From assembly GCF_031583065.1 (NCBI RefSeq), contig NZ_CP134053.1, positions 248,001-312,000 of the forward strand: DNA of 64,000 bases. Direction: 5' to 3'. The translations under genes and the position numbers were made by a program. A model generated the notes under the pieces. That model was not told the origin of the DNA. It searched no databases and saw nothing but the letters and a program-made list of their open reading frames with translations. The DNA is from Streptomyces sp. CGMCC 4.7035. Lineage in GTDB: Bacteria; Actinomycetota; Actinomycetes; Streptomycetales; Streptomycetaceae. Each line of letters opens with the position of its first letter. The first letter of the stretch is position 1. Below, piece after piece: positions 53,224 through 62,353 of this stretch.

Positions 53224-54759
53224 GTGAAGTGGCTGAGCGCGGAGAACGTCGTGGCCGTGGCGACCGCGGTGCTCGGTATCGCGGCGTCGGCGGGGATGGC
53301 CTGGTACGAGCGCAGGGTGCCGCGGCGCAAGAGGATCGGGTACCGCGTCCAGATGGACAACCCGATCGGCGACAACGTGCGCTCGGGCCGGGCCAACGTA
53401 CGGCTCGGCTGGTTCGACGAGGCGTCCGGCATGGCCGACGCCACGTTCGTCCTGCTGCGCATCGAGAACGACGGCTCGCAGAGCATCGTCGACAACGACT
53501 ACACGGGACGTGAACTCCACGGCCTGACCGCGGTGTTCACCGACCGCACGGTCCGTGGGGTGTCGGTCACGCAGCCGGCCGGCACCGACCACCTCATGGA
53601 CCACTTCACACCCGCGGCCGGTTTCGGCTACGAGGACAACACGCTGCGCATCCCGCGCGTCCCGCTCAACCGCGGCGACCACTTCAAGCTGCTGGTGCTG
53701 CTGTCGGGCGGCGACGTGGGCAGCGGGATCCGGCTCATCGGCGGCATCCGCGACGGTGAGGTGCGCCCCAACCGCAGCACGACCCCGGACGACAAGCCGC
53801 CCCTGTTCAGCCGCGCGTCACGGATGATCACCGTGCTGCTGACGGTCTGCGTGGTCACGCTGGCCACGATCGTGGTGGTGCGGGACGACACCCGTCCGCC
53901 CATGGGCTGTGAGAAGGGCGCGCTCACGGTCACCGGGTCGACGGCGTTCGCCCCGGTGATGCGGGAGCTGGCGAAGAAGTACGAGAAGGACTGCGCGGGT
54001 TCCACGATCACGGTGGACGCGCACGGCAGTACGTCGGGGGTGCGCGAGCTCGCCGCCACGGGCCAGCAGTCGGCGAAGGGCTCCCCGCCGGTGGTCGCCC
54101 TCTCCGACGGACCCAAGCCCGAAGGCCTGCCCCAACTGCGGGAGAACCGGGTGGCGGTGTCGCTCTTCACGCTGGTGATCAACAAGGACGTCCCGCTCAC
54201 CAACCTGTCGCTCGTGGACGTGCGCCGCCTCTACACGGGCCGGATCACGAACTGGAAGCAGCTCGGTGGCCCCGACCGTCCGGTCCTGCTGGTCAGCCGC
54301 GACGCAAACTCGGGTACCCGGCAGGTCTTCCAGCGCCGGGTCCTGGGCCGCGGCGAGATCGCCAACTCATCCCTGGACTGCGTCCACAAGGACGACGTGA
54401 CGGCCCCGGTCGTCCGCTGCGAACTCGACTCCACCGACCAGGTGCTGAACACGGTCGCCAAGCTGCCCGGCGCGATCGGCTACAGCGAACTCAACCTCGC
54501 CTCCGGCCACCCGGACCTGCGCCTGCCGGCCCTCGACGGCCACCGCCCGTCCGTCGAGGAGCTCGAACACGGGAGAACCGACTACCCGTACCGCGAGATC
54601 GAGTACGCCTACACCTACGGCCAGCCACCCGCGGACTCCCTCGCCTCCAGCTTCCTCACCTACATCAGCCGCGGCAACGGCCAGGACGTCATCCGAACCC
54701 ACGGCCACCTGCCATGCGGCACCCCGGTAGGCCTGAAAACCTGCGCCGAGAATTCATAG
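53224..54759 (+). CDS. Membrane protein with PstS-like phosphate-binding domain
   Basis: A 511-aa two-helix protein: transmembrane helix 1 (about 9-28), a cytoplasmic beta-rich domain (30-205, ATFVLLRIENDGSQSIVDNDYTG), helix 2 (about 208-228) and an extracytoplasmic periplasmic-binding-protein domain with GALTVTGSTAFAPVMRELAKKYEK and LLVSRDANSGTRQVFQRRVLG, the phosphate-binding signature of PstS. No PstCAB genes are nearby, so it may sense rather than import. GTG at 53224 follows GGGGAG. It follows the kinase by 89 bp. Confidence 0.85.
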   Translation: MKWLSAENVVAVATAVLGIAASAGMAWYERRVPRRKRIGYRVQMDNPIGDNVRSGRANVRLGWFDEASGMADATFVLLRIENDGSQSIVDNDYTGRELHGLTAVFTDRTVRGVSVTQPAGTDHLMDHFTPAAGFGYEDNTLRIPRVPLNRGDHFKLLVLLSGGDVGSGIRLIGGIRDGEVRPNRSTTPDDKPPLFSRASRMITVLLTVCVVTLATIVVVRDDTRPPMGCEKGALTVTGSTAFAPVMRELAKKYEKDCAGSTITVDAHGSTSGVRELAATGQQSAKGSPPVVALSDGPKPEGLPQLRENRVAVSLFTLVINKDVPLTNLSLVDVRRLYTGRITNWKQLGGPDRPVLLVSRDANSGTRQVFQRRVLGRGEIANSSLDCVHKDDVTAPVVRCELDSTDQVLNTVAKLPGAIGYSELNLASGHPDLRLPALDGHRPSVEELEHGRTDYPYREIEYAYTYGQPPADSLASSFLTYISRGNGQDVIRTHGHLPCGTPVGLKTCAENS

Positions 54760-54823
54760 CTGCGGGCAGTCGTGCCTCCCCCAGTGCCTTAAGGGCCTGG
54801 GGGGACCCCCCAGGGCGGCGCCC
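54757..54823 (+). repeat. Dispersed hairpin repeat, copy C
   Basis: TAGCTGCGGGCAGTCGTGCC with CCCCCAGTGCCTTAAGGGCC and ACCCCCCAGGGCGGCG. The TAG at its left end is the stop codon of the preceding gene. It lies between convergent genes. Confidence 0.9.
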
Positions 54824-54855
54824 ACCGGTGAAACCCCGGCCACCACCACCCTTGG

Positions 54856-55596
54856 CTACCGAGCCTCCGGCGGGCGCTGCCGAGGCATATTGGGCCGAGC
54901 CCCCGCCGGCGGCCCGAACCTCCCCGGCCCCACCCCCTCCGCCCGCGGCGCAACCACCCCCACCGACTGGATCACCAGCGGCGTGGACCCCCTCCGGAAC
55001 TCCACCATCCAGTCCGCCGTCTCCGCCCGCACCAGCTCCGTCACGTCCTCCGAGAACCGCCGCAACACCGAAAGGCACCGCTCCGCCGCCTCCCCCGCGG
55101 TCCCCTCCGTCGGCCCCAGCACCTCCCGCACGCTCTCCGTCGCCCAGTCGAACTGCAGCGCCTGCAGCCGCCGCTGCACGGCCTGCGCGGTCGCCACGTC
55201 CCTTATCCACCCGGACGTCACCCCGAAGAACCGGTCCCCGGCCACACACGCCACCGCCAGCAGCAGCGACAGATACGCCCACGGCGTGATGCCGCCCGTC
55301 GCCCCGGTCAGATCGAGCAGTGGCAGTGCGGCCCCGCAGACCACCCCGACCACCGCGCCCACCCGCAGCGCCCGTGCCGTCCGTCGCTTCCACACCCGGT
55401 CCGCGAGATACCAGGCCGCTGTCTCCAGTGCTCTGCGCTCCACCCACCGGTACAGCTCGTCGAGCCGCTCCGCGGGCTGCCCCCAGTCGCCGTGCGGGAA
55501 CGGCAGTCCCGTGAGGTCGCCCGGCCGCAGCCCCGCCGTACCGTCGCCCCACCCGTCCTGGAGCGGACCCTCGGGCTGCATCTCCGGCTGACTCAC
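54856..55596 (-). CDS. SLATT domain protein
   Basis: A 246-aa protein with the SLATT (two-transmembrane effector) layout: helix RLDELYRWVERRALETAAWYLADRVWKRRTARALRVGAVV, two transmembrane helices (about 72-90, 98-115), then a long helical bundle (GWIRDVATAQAVQRRLQALQFDWATESV) and a Pro-rich tail. SLATT proteins act as membrane effectors in predicted nucleotide-sensing conflict systems, usually beside a sensor or kinase. The GTG at 55596 is the start that matches the family. Convergent with the PstS-like gene. Confidence 0.8.
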   Translation of the reverse strand: MSQPEMQPEGPLQDGWGDGTAGLRPGDLTGLPFPHGDWGQPAERLDELYRWVERRALETAAWYLADRVWKRRTARALRVGAVVGVVCGAALPLLDLTGATGGITPWAYLSLLLAVACVAGDRFFGVTSGWIRDVATAQAVQRRLQALQFDWATESVREVLGPTEGTAGEAAERCLSVLRRFSEDVTELVRAETADWMVEFRRGSTPLVIQSVGVVAPRAEGVGPGRFGPPAGARPNMPRQRPPEAR

Positions 55597-55964
55597 CCGG
55601 CACTCCCTACGTACGGCTATGACGTTCCGCGATGCACACTCCGCGGTGCGCGCCACCTGACCGTGCACGCTCCGCGACGCATTGGTGACGCATGGTGCTG
55701 AAGCGCCGCACCCTTCCTACCGCCCAATGGGTGGCGAGGGCCCGGGTTTCGTCGCTTTTCCGCCCGGAAGTGGGTCTTGGTCAGGTATAAGACGGCGATC
55801 AAACTCACTCGAAAGAGTGCCGTCGCGAGTCCGTTCTGCGTCCAGACGGACTACCGGAGCGATCGCCCGGGTGACCACGTAGGCTCGTGCCAGGCGGCGA
55901 ACCCCGCCCTGACAGCCGTACGAAAACCCTGACAGCCGTACCCGTACGAAACCAGGAGCTGATC
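55597..55964. other. Divergent non-coding region before ybaB
   Basis: No gene seen in 368 bp. Contains CCCTGACAGCCGTAC twice (55907 and 55928 area) just before ybaB, a CACTC-GAAA-GAGTG mini-hairpin, and TATAAG as a possible -10 of ybaB. No SRP or tRNA gene was recognised. Confidence 0.6.
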
Positions 55965-56303
55965 GTGATTCCCGGTGGTGGCCAGCCCAATATGCAGCAG
56001 TTGCTCCAGCAGGCCCAGAAGATGCAGCAGGACCTCGCGAAGGCGCAGGAGGAGCTGGCGCGGACCGAGGTCGAGGGTCAGGCGGGCGGCGGCCTGGTCA
56101 AGGCCACGGTCACGGGCGCCGGCGAGCTGCGCGCCCTCGTGATCGACCCGAAGGCGGTGGACCCGGAGGACACGGAGACCCTCGCCGACCTGATCGTCGC
56201 GGCCGTCCAGGCGGCCAACGAGAACGCGCAGAACCTCCAGCAGCAGAAGCTCGGCCCGCTGGCCCAGGGCCTCGGCGGCGGCATCCCCGGCCTGCCGTTC
56301 TGA
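55965..56303 (+). CDS. ybaB: YbaB/EbfC nucleoid-associated protein
   Basis: A 112-aa DNA-binding protein that dimerises through its N-terminal helix ([41 protein letters not shown]) and is nearly always found with recR. GTG at 55965 follows CAGGAG by 6 nt. The C-terminal Gly-rich tail is longer than in E. coli. Confidence 0.93.
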   Translation: MIPGGGQPNMQQLLQQAQKMQQDLAKAQEELARTEVEGQAGGGLVKATVTGAGELRALVIDPKAVDPEDTETLADLIVAAVQAANENAQNLQQQKLGPLAQGLGGGIPGLPF

Positions 56304-56375
56304 GTCCATCTGCCCGTCCCTTCTAAGAAAGGCGCGGGCCAACTACCGTACGTACCAAGAAACCGAGCCCGGCTA

Positions 56376-56387
56376 CGGTACGTACCG
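56376..56387. promoter_or_regulatory. Palindrome CGGTACGTACCG before recR
   Basis: Perfect 12-bp palindrome 23 bp upstream of recR; a second, incomplete CCGTACGTACC lies at 56345. Possibly an operator or just GTAC-rich DNA. Confidence 0.4.
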
Positions 56388-56409
56388 AAGCTTCAGGAAA
56401 GGCAGTCCG

Positions 56410-57009
56410 TTGTACGAAGGCGTGGTCCAGGACCTCATCGACGAGCTGGGGCGGCTGCCCGGCGTCGGTCCCAAGAGCGCGCAGCGGATCGCCTTCCACA
56501 TCCTGCAGGCCGAGCCGACCGACGTCCGCCGTCTCGCTCAGGCCCTGCTGGAGGTCAAGGCGAAGGTCCGATTCTGCGCGACGTGCGGCAACGTCGCGCA
56601 GGAGGAACTGTGCGGCATCTGCCGGGACGCGCGCCGCGACCCGTCGGTGATCTGCGTGGTGGAGGAGCCGAAGGACGTCGTCGCGATCGAGCGCACCCGC
56701 GAGTTCCGCGGCCGCTACCACGTCCTGGGCGGCGCCATCAGCCCGATCGAGGGGGTGGGTCCGGACGACCTGCGCATCAGGGAACTGCTCGCGCGGCTGG
56801 CCGACGGCGCGGTCACCGAACTGATCCTGGCCACGGACCCGAATCTGGAGGGCGAGGCCACGGCCACGTACCTCGCCCGCATGATCAAGCCCATGGGCCT
56901 CAAGGTCACCCGCCTGGCCAGCGGCCTCCCGGTGGGTGGCGACCTGGAATACGCGGACGAGGTCACCCTCGGCCGCGCCTTCGAGGGGAGACGACTCCTA
57001 GATGTCTGA
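56410..57009 (+). CDS. recR: Recombination protein RecR
   Basis: A 199-aa zinc-finger/Toprim protein that loads RecA at gaps with RecF/RecO. It has the helix-hairpin-helix [18 protein letters not shown], a C4 zinc finger [16 protein letters not shown], and the Toprim segment [16 protein letters not shown]. The start is TTG at 56410 with AGGAAAGG upstream. It overlaps the next gene by 8 bp (ATGTCTGA). Confidence 0.96.
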   Translation: MYEGVVQDLIDELGRLPGVGPKSAQRIAFHILQAEPTDVRRLAQALLEVKAKVRFCATCGNVAQEELCGICRDARRDPSVICVVEEPKDVVAIERTREFRGRYHVLGGAISPIEGVGPDDLRIRELLARLADGAVTELILATDPNLEGEATATYLARMIKPMGLKVTRLASGLPVGGDLEYADEVTLGRAFEGRRLLDV

Positions 57010-57661
57010 CGCCACGCTGCACTCCACGACGCAGGACCCGGACGACTTCGCGGTCCAGATCGCGGACCAGATCGAGAGCTTCCTGGTCGCCGTCACGGAG
57101 GTCGCGAAGGGCGACGAGCCGGACTCGGCTGTTCCCTTCCTCCTGCTGGAGGTCTCCCAGCTGCTTCTGGCAGGCGGCCGCCTCGGCGCGCACGAGGACA
57201 TCGTCCCGGACGAGCGTTACGAGCCGGACCCGGGCCCGGAGCCGGACGTGGACGAACTGCGCGAACGTCTTGCCGTCATGCTGGACCCGGTCGACGTCTA
57301 CTCGGAGGTCTTCGACCCGTACGAGCCGCGCAAGGCGCCGGTCCCGGCCCGTATCTCCGACGACTTGGCGGACGTCATCGCGGACCTGCGCCACGGCATG
57401 GCCCACTACCGCGCCGGCCGCACCACGGAGGCGCTGTGGTGGTGGCAGTTCTCGTACTTCTCCAACTGGGGCTCGACGGCGTCCGCGACGCTCCGCGCAC
57501 TCCAGTCCCTGGTCGCGCACGTCCGCCTGAACCAGCCCCTGGAGGAACTCGACGGCCTCGACACCGACCAGGGCCTCGGCGACGAGGCCCTCGAATTCGA
57601 GGCCGGCAGGGTGATGGCCCAGGAGATCGCGGGTCCGCTGGGCCTGCGTCCGGTCAAGTAA
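57002..57661 (+). CDS. DUF5063 family protein
   Basis: A 219-aa actinobacterial protein, N-terminal [61 protein letters not shown]; the rest is helical with a conserved Trp-rich block ([24 protein letters not shown]). Always next to recR in Streptomyces as far as I recall; function unknown. The ATG at 57002 overlaps the recR stop. Its 3' end overlaps the convergent TauE gene by 8 bp. Confidence 0.88.
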   Translation: MSDATLHSTTQDPDDFAVQIADQIESFLVAVTEVAKGDEPDSAVPFLLLEVSQLLLAGGRLGAHEDIVPDERYEPDPGPEPDVDELRERLAVMLDPVDVYSEVFDPYEPRKAPVPARISDDLADVIADLRHGMAHYRAGRTTEALWWWQFSYFSNWGSTASATLRALQSLVAHVRLNQPLEELDGLDTDQGLGDEALEFEAGRVMAQEIAGPLGLRPVK

Positions 57662-58388
57662 GCCCGGCGAGCCCCTTCCCGAGGGTGCTCAGGCCTCCGG
57701 CGAGCGCGAGCAGCAGTACGAGGACCCGGGCGCGCCTGTCGGGCACGCGCCCGGCGAGGGCCCGGCCGACCAGCGCGCCGACGGCCAGGGCGGCGACGGC
57801 CAGGGCCCAGACGGCCGGGGCGAGCCGGGGCGCCCCGTTGGACGCGACGGACACGGCGTTGACCACGATCCCGTAGAACTGCGCGTTGGGCACGAACTCC
57901 CGCACGCTCCACTCGGCGTTGAGTGCGTACAGGGAGACGGGCGGCCCGCCGACCCCGGCGGCGGAGTTCATGAACCCGCCGAGCCCTCCGGCGACGACGG
58001 CCCCGCGGCCCCCGCGCAGGGCGGCCACCCGCACCCCCCGCATGACGAGCACCACGGCCACGGTCACCAGCGCGCCCATGCAGGCCAGCAGCGCGGGCGC
58101 CGGCAGCTGCCGGGCCACCCAGGTCCCGGCGGGCACGGTGATCACGGCGGCGACGCACAACGGCACCATCACCGTCACCCGCACCCGCCGCCACCTGTCG
58201 GCGATCCCGACGACGCTGATGGCCCCGGCGGCGCAGTTGGCGAGCACGACGCCCTCGGCGGGCCCGAGCAACAGCACGAGCGCGGGCACGGCGACGAGCG
58301 CGAACCCCATCCCGGTGAGCCACTGCACACACCCGCCGAGCAGCACGATCCCGGCCAGCAACAAGTCCCCCGCCAACCCACCCGTCAT
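57654..58388 (-). CDS. TauE/SafE family membrane exporter
   Basis: A 244-aa transporter with about eight transmembrane helices and the family's repeated Gly motifs (GGCVQWLTGMGFALVAVPALVLLLGPAEGVVLANC and GGLGGFMNSAAGVGGPPVSLYALN). Members export sulfite, sulfoacetate or other organic anions. The 3' end overlaps the end of the DUF5063 gene by 8 bp, so the two transcripts are antisense there. Confidence 0.87.
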   Translation of the reverse strand: MTGGLAGDLLLAGIVLLGGCVQWLTGMGFALVAVPALVLLLGPAEGVVLANCAAGAISVVGIADRWRRVRVTVMVPLCVAAVITVPAGTWVARQLPAPALLACMGALVTVAVVLVMRGVRVAALRGGRGAVVAGGLGGFMNSAAGVGGPPVSLYALNAEWSVREFVPNAQFYGIVVNAVSVASNGAPRLAPAVWALAVAALAVGALVGRALAGRVPDRRARVLVLLLALAGGLSTLGKGLAGLT

Positions 58389-58836
58389 GGGTCGGCATCC
58401 TCGTCGCGCGGGCGGGCAAGATCAATGGGGCCGCGAGCCGTCCAACGGTGATAGCGCCGCCGTCCGGCGAGACCTCCAGGGTCATCGTCTTCCACCAGGA
58501 GTACGCGCACGGACGCACTTAGTGCTCGAAACTTGATTCACAGGCTTCCTCCTGTGACACGCGGCACGTTTCCGAGTACCCGGCGCGCGCCGGGGCAGAT
58601 TCGGTGCCGGAGCGGCCGAGTTCCACGGCGGAGGGCGGCGGTGAAAGCCGCGCCGAAAATCGGCGTATGTTCGCCGTACGTCGTTGTACGTGCGAAGAAA
58701 ACCGGGTGATCCCAGAGTGAGCGGGACATCTCACCATGCGGTATCCCGGAAGGGAATTTCGGCCGCTCGATAGACTGAGCCGACCGCACTGCACATGCGC
58801 AGGCGCGGAAAGAGACGGACTGAGCGAGGAGCGCAC
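58389..58836. other. Non-coding region upstream of the aspartokinase gene
   Basis: No gene seen. Contains the hairpin TCACAGG-CTTCCT-CCTGTGA (58538-58557), the palindrome CCGGCGCGCGCCGG (58580-58593), the inverted pair TTCGCCGTAC / GTACGTGCGAA (58666-58695 area), and TAGACT (about 58765-58770) as a possible ask -10. The inverted pair could be a regulatory site. Confidence 0.55.
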
Positions 58837-60129
58837 GTGGGCCTTGTCGTGCAGAAGTACGGAGGCTCCTCCGTTGCCGATGCCGAGGGCATCAAGCGCG
58901 TCGCCAAGCGGATCGTGGAAGCGAAGAAGAACGGCAACCAGGTGGTTGTCGTCGTTTCCGCGATGGGCGACACGACGGACGAGCTGATCGATCTCGCCGA
59001 GCAGGTATCCCCGATGCCTGCGGGGCGTGAGTTCGACATGCTGCTGACCGCCGGAGAGCGGATCTCCATGGCCCTGCTGGCCATGGCGATCAAAAACCTG
59101 GGCCACGAGGCCCAGTCCTTCACCGGCAGCCAGGCAGGCGTCATCACCGACTCGGTCCACAACAAAGCCCGGATCATCGACGTCACGCCGGGACGCATCC
59201 GGACCGCGCTGGACGAGGGCAATATCGCGATCGTCGCCGGTTTCCAGGGCGTCAGCCAGGACAAGAAGGACATCACGACCCTGGGTCGCGGCGGGTCCGA
59301 CACGACCGCCGTGGCGCTGGCCGCCGCGCTCGACGCCGAGGTGTGCGAGATCTACACCGACGTCGACGGCGTGTTCACCGCCGACCCGCGCGTGGTGAAG
59401 AAGGCCCGGAAGATCGACTGGATCTCCTTCGAGGACATGCTGGAGCTGGCCTCGTCCGGGTCGAAGGTGCTGCTCCACCGCTGCGTGGAGTACGCGCGCC
59501 GCTACAACATCCCGATCCACGTCCGCTCCTCCTTCAGCGGGTTGCAGGGCACGTGGGTCAGCAGCGAGCCAGTCGCTCAAAAGACACAGCAGCAAGGGGA
59601 AAAGACGGTGGAGCAGGCCATCATCTCCGGTGTCGCGCACGACACCTCCGAGGCCAAGATCACGGTCGTCGGCGTGCCGGACAAGCCGGGCGAGGCCGCC
59701 TCGATCTTCCGCGCCATCGCCGACGCCGAGATCAACATCGACATGGTCGTGCAGAACGTGTCGGCCGCGTCGACCGGCCTCACGGACATCTCCTTCACGC
59801 TCCCCAAGACCGAGGGGCGCAAGGCGATCGACGCCCTGGAGAAGGGCAAGTCCGCGATCGGCTTCGACTCGCTGCGCTACGACGACCAGATCGGCAAGAT
59901 CTCGCTCGTCGGCGCGGGCATGAAGACGAACCCGGGCGTCACGGCGTCCTTCTTCGAGGCACTGAGCGACGCGGGCGTGAACATCGAGCTGATCTCGACC
60001 TCCGAGATCCGTATCTCGGTGGTGACGCGTGCGGACGACGTGCCGGAGGCGGTCCGAGCGGTGCACACCGCGTTCGGCCTGGACTCCGAGAGCGACGAGG
60101 CCGTCGTCTACGGAGGCACCGGGCGATGA
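58837..60129 (+). CDS. ask: Aspartokinase
   Basis: A 430-aa enzyme that phosphorylates aspartate, opening the lysine/threonine/methionine (and diaminopimelate) pathway. It has [52 protein letters not shown] and [22 protein letters not shown], then two ACT domains in the C-terminal third for feedback control. GTG at 58837 follows GAGGAG. The gene also encodes the beta subunit from an internal start at 59608. Followed by asd. Confidence 0.96.
   Translation: MGLVVQKYGGSSVADAEGIKRVAKRIVEAKKNGNQVVVVVSAMGDTTDELIDLAEQVSPMPAGREFDMLLTAGERISMALLAMAIKNLGHEAQSFTGSQAGVITDSVHNKARIIDVTPGRIRTALDEGNIAIVAGFQGVSQDKKDITTLGRGGSDTTAVALAAALDAEVCEIYTDVDGVFTADPRVVKKARKIDWISFEDMLELASSGSKVLLHRCVEYARRYNIPIHVRSSFSGLQGTWVSSEPVAQKTQQQGEKTVEQAIISGVAHDTSEAKITVVGVPDKPGEAASIFRAIADAEINIDMVVQNVSAASTGLTDISFTLPKTEGRKAIDALEKGKSAIGFDSLRYDDQIGKISLVGAGMKTNPGVTASFFEALSDAGVNIELISTSEIRISVVTRADDVPEAVRAVHTAFGLDSESDEAVVYGGTGR
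59608..60129 (+). CDS. ask: Aspartokinase beta subunit (internal in-frame start)
   Basis: GTG at 59608 is in frame with ask and preceded by AAGGGGAAAAGACG, giving a 173-aa regulatory subunit of two ACT domains starting [22 protein letters not shown]. Actinobacterial and Bacillus aspartokinases of this class are alpha2beta2 and make beta this way. Confidence 0.8.
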   Translation: MEQAIISGVAHDTSEAKITVVGVPDKPGEAASIFRAIADAEINIDMVVQNVSAASTGLTDISFTLPKTEGRKAIDALEKGKSAIGFDSLRYDDQIGKISLVGAGMKTNPGVTASFFEALSDAGVNIELISTSEIRISVVTRADDVPEAVRAVHTAFGLDSESDEAVVYGGTGR

Positions 60130-60177
60130 CCGGCCTCCCCTGTGGGGGCAGCGTGCGTACGGGCCTCTCGCCGCGGG

Positions 60178-60199
60178 GTGAGGCCCGTCGGGGCCTCAC
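60178..60199 (+). promoter_or_regulatory. Hairpin between ask and asd
   Basis: GTGAGGCCC-GTCG-GGGCCTCAC, perfect 9-bp stem, in the 100-bp ask-asd gap. It could be an attenuator or mRNA-processing site setting the ask:asd ratio. Confidence 0.5.
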
Positions 60200-60229
60200 G
60201 TTCAGGGGTACGGCCCGTACGGAGCGCCG

Positions 60230-61297
60230 ATGACGGCGCGGACCGGTAGGCCGACGCTCGCGGTCGTGGGAGCGACCGGGGCCGTCGGCACGGTCATGCT
60301 CCAGATCCTGTCCCAGCACGCGGACATCTGGGGCGAGATCCGTCTGATCGCCTCACCGCGCTCGGCCGGCCGCAAGCTGACCGTGCGCGGCGAGGAGGTC
60401 GAGGTCATGGCGCTCGGCGAGGAGGCGCTGTCCGGCGTCGACGTGGCGATGTTCGACGTACCGGACGAGATCGCGGAGCAGTGGGCGCCGATCGCTGCCG
60501 CCAAGGGCGCGATCGTGGTGGACAACTCGGGTGCGTTCCGGATGGACCCCGAAGTCCCCCTGGTCGTACCGGAGGTCAACCCGCATGCCGCCCGGGTGCG
60601 TCCGCGCGGCATCATCGCCAACCCCAACTGCACGACCCTCTCGATGATCGTGGCCCTCGGCGCGCTGCACGCCGAGTTCGGACTGCGCGAACTGGTCGTC
60701 TCCTCCTACCAGGCCGTGAGCGGCGCGGGACGCGCGGGCATCGACACGCTGCGGCAGCAGTTGTCGCTCGTCGCGGGCACGGAGCTGGGGACGAATCCCG
60801 GTGACGTACGGCGTGCGGTCGGCGACAACACGGGGCCGTTCCCGGAGCCGGTCGCGCTGAACGTCGTGCCGTGGGCCGGTTCGCTGCGCGAGGACGGGTG
60901 GTCCTCGGAGGAGATGAAGGTCCGCGACGAGTCCCGCAAGATCCTGGGGCTGCCGGAGCTGCGGGTGGCCGTCACCTGTGTGCGTGTGCCGGTGGTCACG
61001 ACGCATTCGCTGACCGTCCATGCCCGCTTCGAGGGCGAGGTCACCGTCGACCACGCCCGCGAGATCCTCGACACCGCTCCCGGCGTCGTCCTCTTCGACA
61101 ACCCGGCGGCGGGCGAATTCCCCACACCGGCCGACGTGGTGGGCACCGACCCGACCTGGGTGGGCCGGGTGCGCCGCGCCCTGGACGATCCGACCGCGCT
61201 CGAACTCTTCGTCTGCGGCGACAATCTGCGCAAGGGCGCGGCCTTGAACACGGCGCAGATCGCGGAGTTGGTGGCGAGGGAGCTGCGGGCGTCGTAG
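60230..61297 (+). CDS. asd: Aspartate-semialdehyde dehydrogenase
   Basis: A 355-aa NADPH-dependent enzyme reducing aspartyl phosphate to the semialdehyde. N-terminal [18 protein letters not shown] binds NADP; the catalytic Cys is in [31 protein letters not shown] and the substrate His in [17 protein letters not shown] follow. ATG at 60230 has GGAG 6 nt upstream. Same operon as ask. A perfect 14-bp-stem terminator follows. Confidence 0.96.
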   Translation: MTARTGRPTLAVVGATGAVGTVMLQILSQHADIWGEIRLIASPRSAGRKLTVRGEEVEVMALGEEALSGVDVAMFDVPDEIAEQWAPIAAAKGAIVVDNSGAFRMDPEVPLVVPEVNPHAARVRPRGIIANPNCTTLSMIVALGALHAEFGLRELVVSSYQAVSGAGRAGIDTLRQQLSLVAGTELGTNPGDVRRAVGDNTGPFPEPVALNVVPWAGSLREDGWSSEEMKVRDESRKILGLPELRVAVTCVRVPVVTTHSLTVHARFEGEVTVDHAREILDTAPGVVLFDNPAAGEFPTPADVVGTDPTWVGRVRRALDDPTALELFVCGDNLRKGAALNTAQIAELVARELRAS

Positions 61298-61312
61298 GGC
61301 GCAGCATGCAGG

Positions 61313-61343
61313 TTCTCCGCCGGTGGGTTCCACCGGCGGAGAA
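61313..61343 (+). terminator. asd terminator
   Basis: TTCTCCGCCGGTGG-GTT-CCACCGGCGGAGAA, a perfect 14-bp stem with a 3-nt loop, 16 bp after the asd stop. Confidence 0.85.
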
Positions 61344-61684
61344 AGCGCTGGCCGTCGGCTGAATCGTTTGTAGGATCTACGAAGGTTCGGTGGGTTGGAT
61401 TGCTGGTCCATACCACTTGAATCGAAGCCTCTCGGCGTTCGAAGATTTTCCTCCCCGCCCCGCAACCACGCGCCGGGCGGGGAGCGTCTTTGCGGTCGCC
61501 CTTCGGGGGGCCGGCACCACCACACATGGGGCATAAGGGAAGAGCTGGTACGCATGAGGGCACTTGACGCGCGGTCCGGTGCGCTGCGCGGCGCACGACA
61601 GGACGCGCAGACGGATGTGCTGCCTGACGCAAAGGCAATGCCTGTCGCGTACAACCCTGGCGGGGGGAAGCGTGTCCAACTGGC
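61344..61684. other. Region upstream of the sigma factor gene
   Basis: No convincing gene in 341 bp. A candidate short frame starting at ATG 61554 has no family support. The promoter of the sigma/DUF4232 operon should be here; no clear -35/-10 pair was recognised. Confidence 0.5.
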
Positions 61685-62353
61685 GTGGCAGAGGTACTCG
61701 AATTCACCGCGGTACGCACGAGGGGTGTGGCCCTTCGTCCGCCCCGCCGCCCCAGCATGGCCGGCGCGCCCGGCGGCATGCCGGTGATCGCCCCCGTGCC
61801 CACAGCGCGGCCCGCCCGCATACCGAACCAGCGCGACGGCGCTGACGAGACGATGGCCGCCGGTACGACGGTCGACCATCTGACCGAGACCTACCGCGTC
61901 CACTACCGCTCCCTCCTGGGCCTCGCGGCGCTCCTCCTCGACGACACCGCGTCCTGCGAGGACGTCGTCCAGGAGGCGTTCATCCGCGTCCACTCGGCGC
62001 GCAAGCGCGTCCGCGACCCGGAGAAGACGCTCGCGTACCTCCGCCAGACCGTCGTCAACCTTTCGCGTTCGGCGTTGCGCCGCCGCATCCTCGGACTGAA
62101 GCTGCTTTCCAAGCCCATGCCGGACATGGCCAGCGCGGAGGAAGGCGCGTACGACCAGCTGGAGCGCGACTCCCTGATCAGGGCGATGAAGGGCCTGCAG
62201 CGCCGCCAGCGCGAGGTCCTGGTGCTGCGCTACTTCGCGGACATGACCGAGGCGCAGGTCGCGGAGACGCTGGGCATCTCGCTGGGGTCGGTGAAGGCGT
62301 ACGGCTCGCGCGGCATAGCGGCGCTGCGGGTCGCCATGGGGGCCTCGGCATGA
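61685..62353 (+). CDS. SigE-family RNA polymerase sigma factor (sigma-70, ECF type)
   Basis: A 222-aa ECF-type sigma factor: region 2 LTETYRVHYRSLLGLAALLLDDTASCEDVVQEAFIRVHSA and region 4 LIRAMKGLQRRQREVLVLRYFADMTEAQVAETLGISLGSVKAYGSRGIAALR. The ~60-residue N-terminal extension before region 2 is unusual; GTG at 61685 is a weak choice, with ATG at 61757 or 61853 as alternatives. It overlaps the next start (ATGA), so the membrane protein is probably its partner or anti-sigma factor. Confidence 0.88.
   Translation: MAEVLEFTAVRTRGVALRPPRRPSMAGAPGGMPVIAPVPTARPARIPNQRDGADETMAAGTTVDHLTETYRVHYRSLLGLAALLLDDTASCEDVVQEAFIRVHSARKRVRDPEKTLAYLRQTVVNLSRSALRRRILGLKLLSKPMPDMASAEEGAYDQLERDSLIRAMKGLQRRQREVLVLRYFADMTEAQVAETLGISLGSVKAYGSRGIAALRVAMGASA

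Noticed and set aside
58441..58518. Protein-like fragment (TMTLEVSPDGGAIT) upstream of the TauE gene
   Set aside because: Too short, no start or stop context, and it reads into the TauE gene in another frame.
61554..61787. Small plus-strand frame before the sigma factor
   Set aside because: No family match and overlaps the likely sigma start; left as non-coding.
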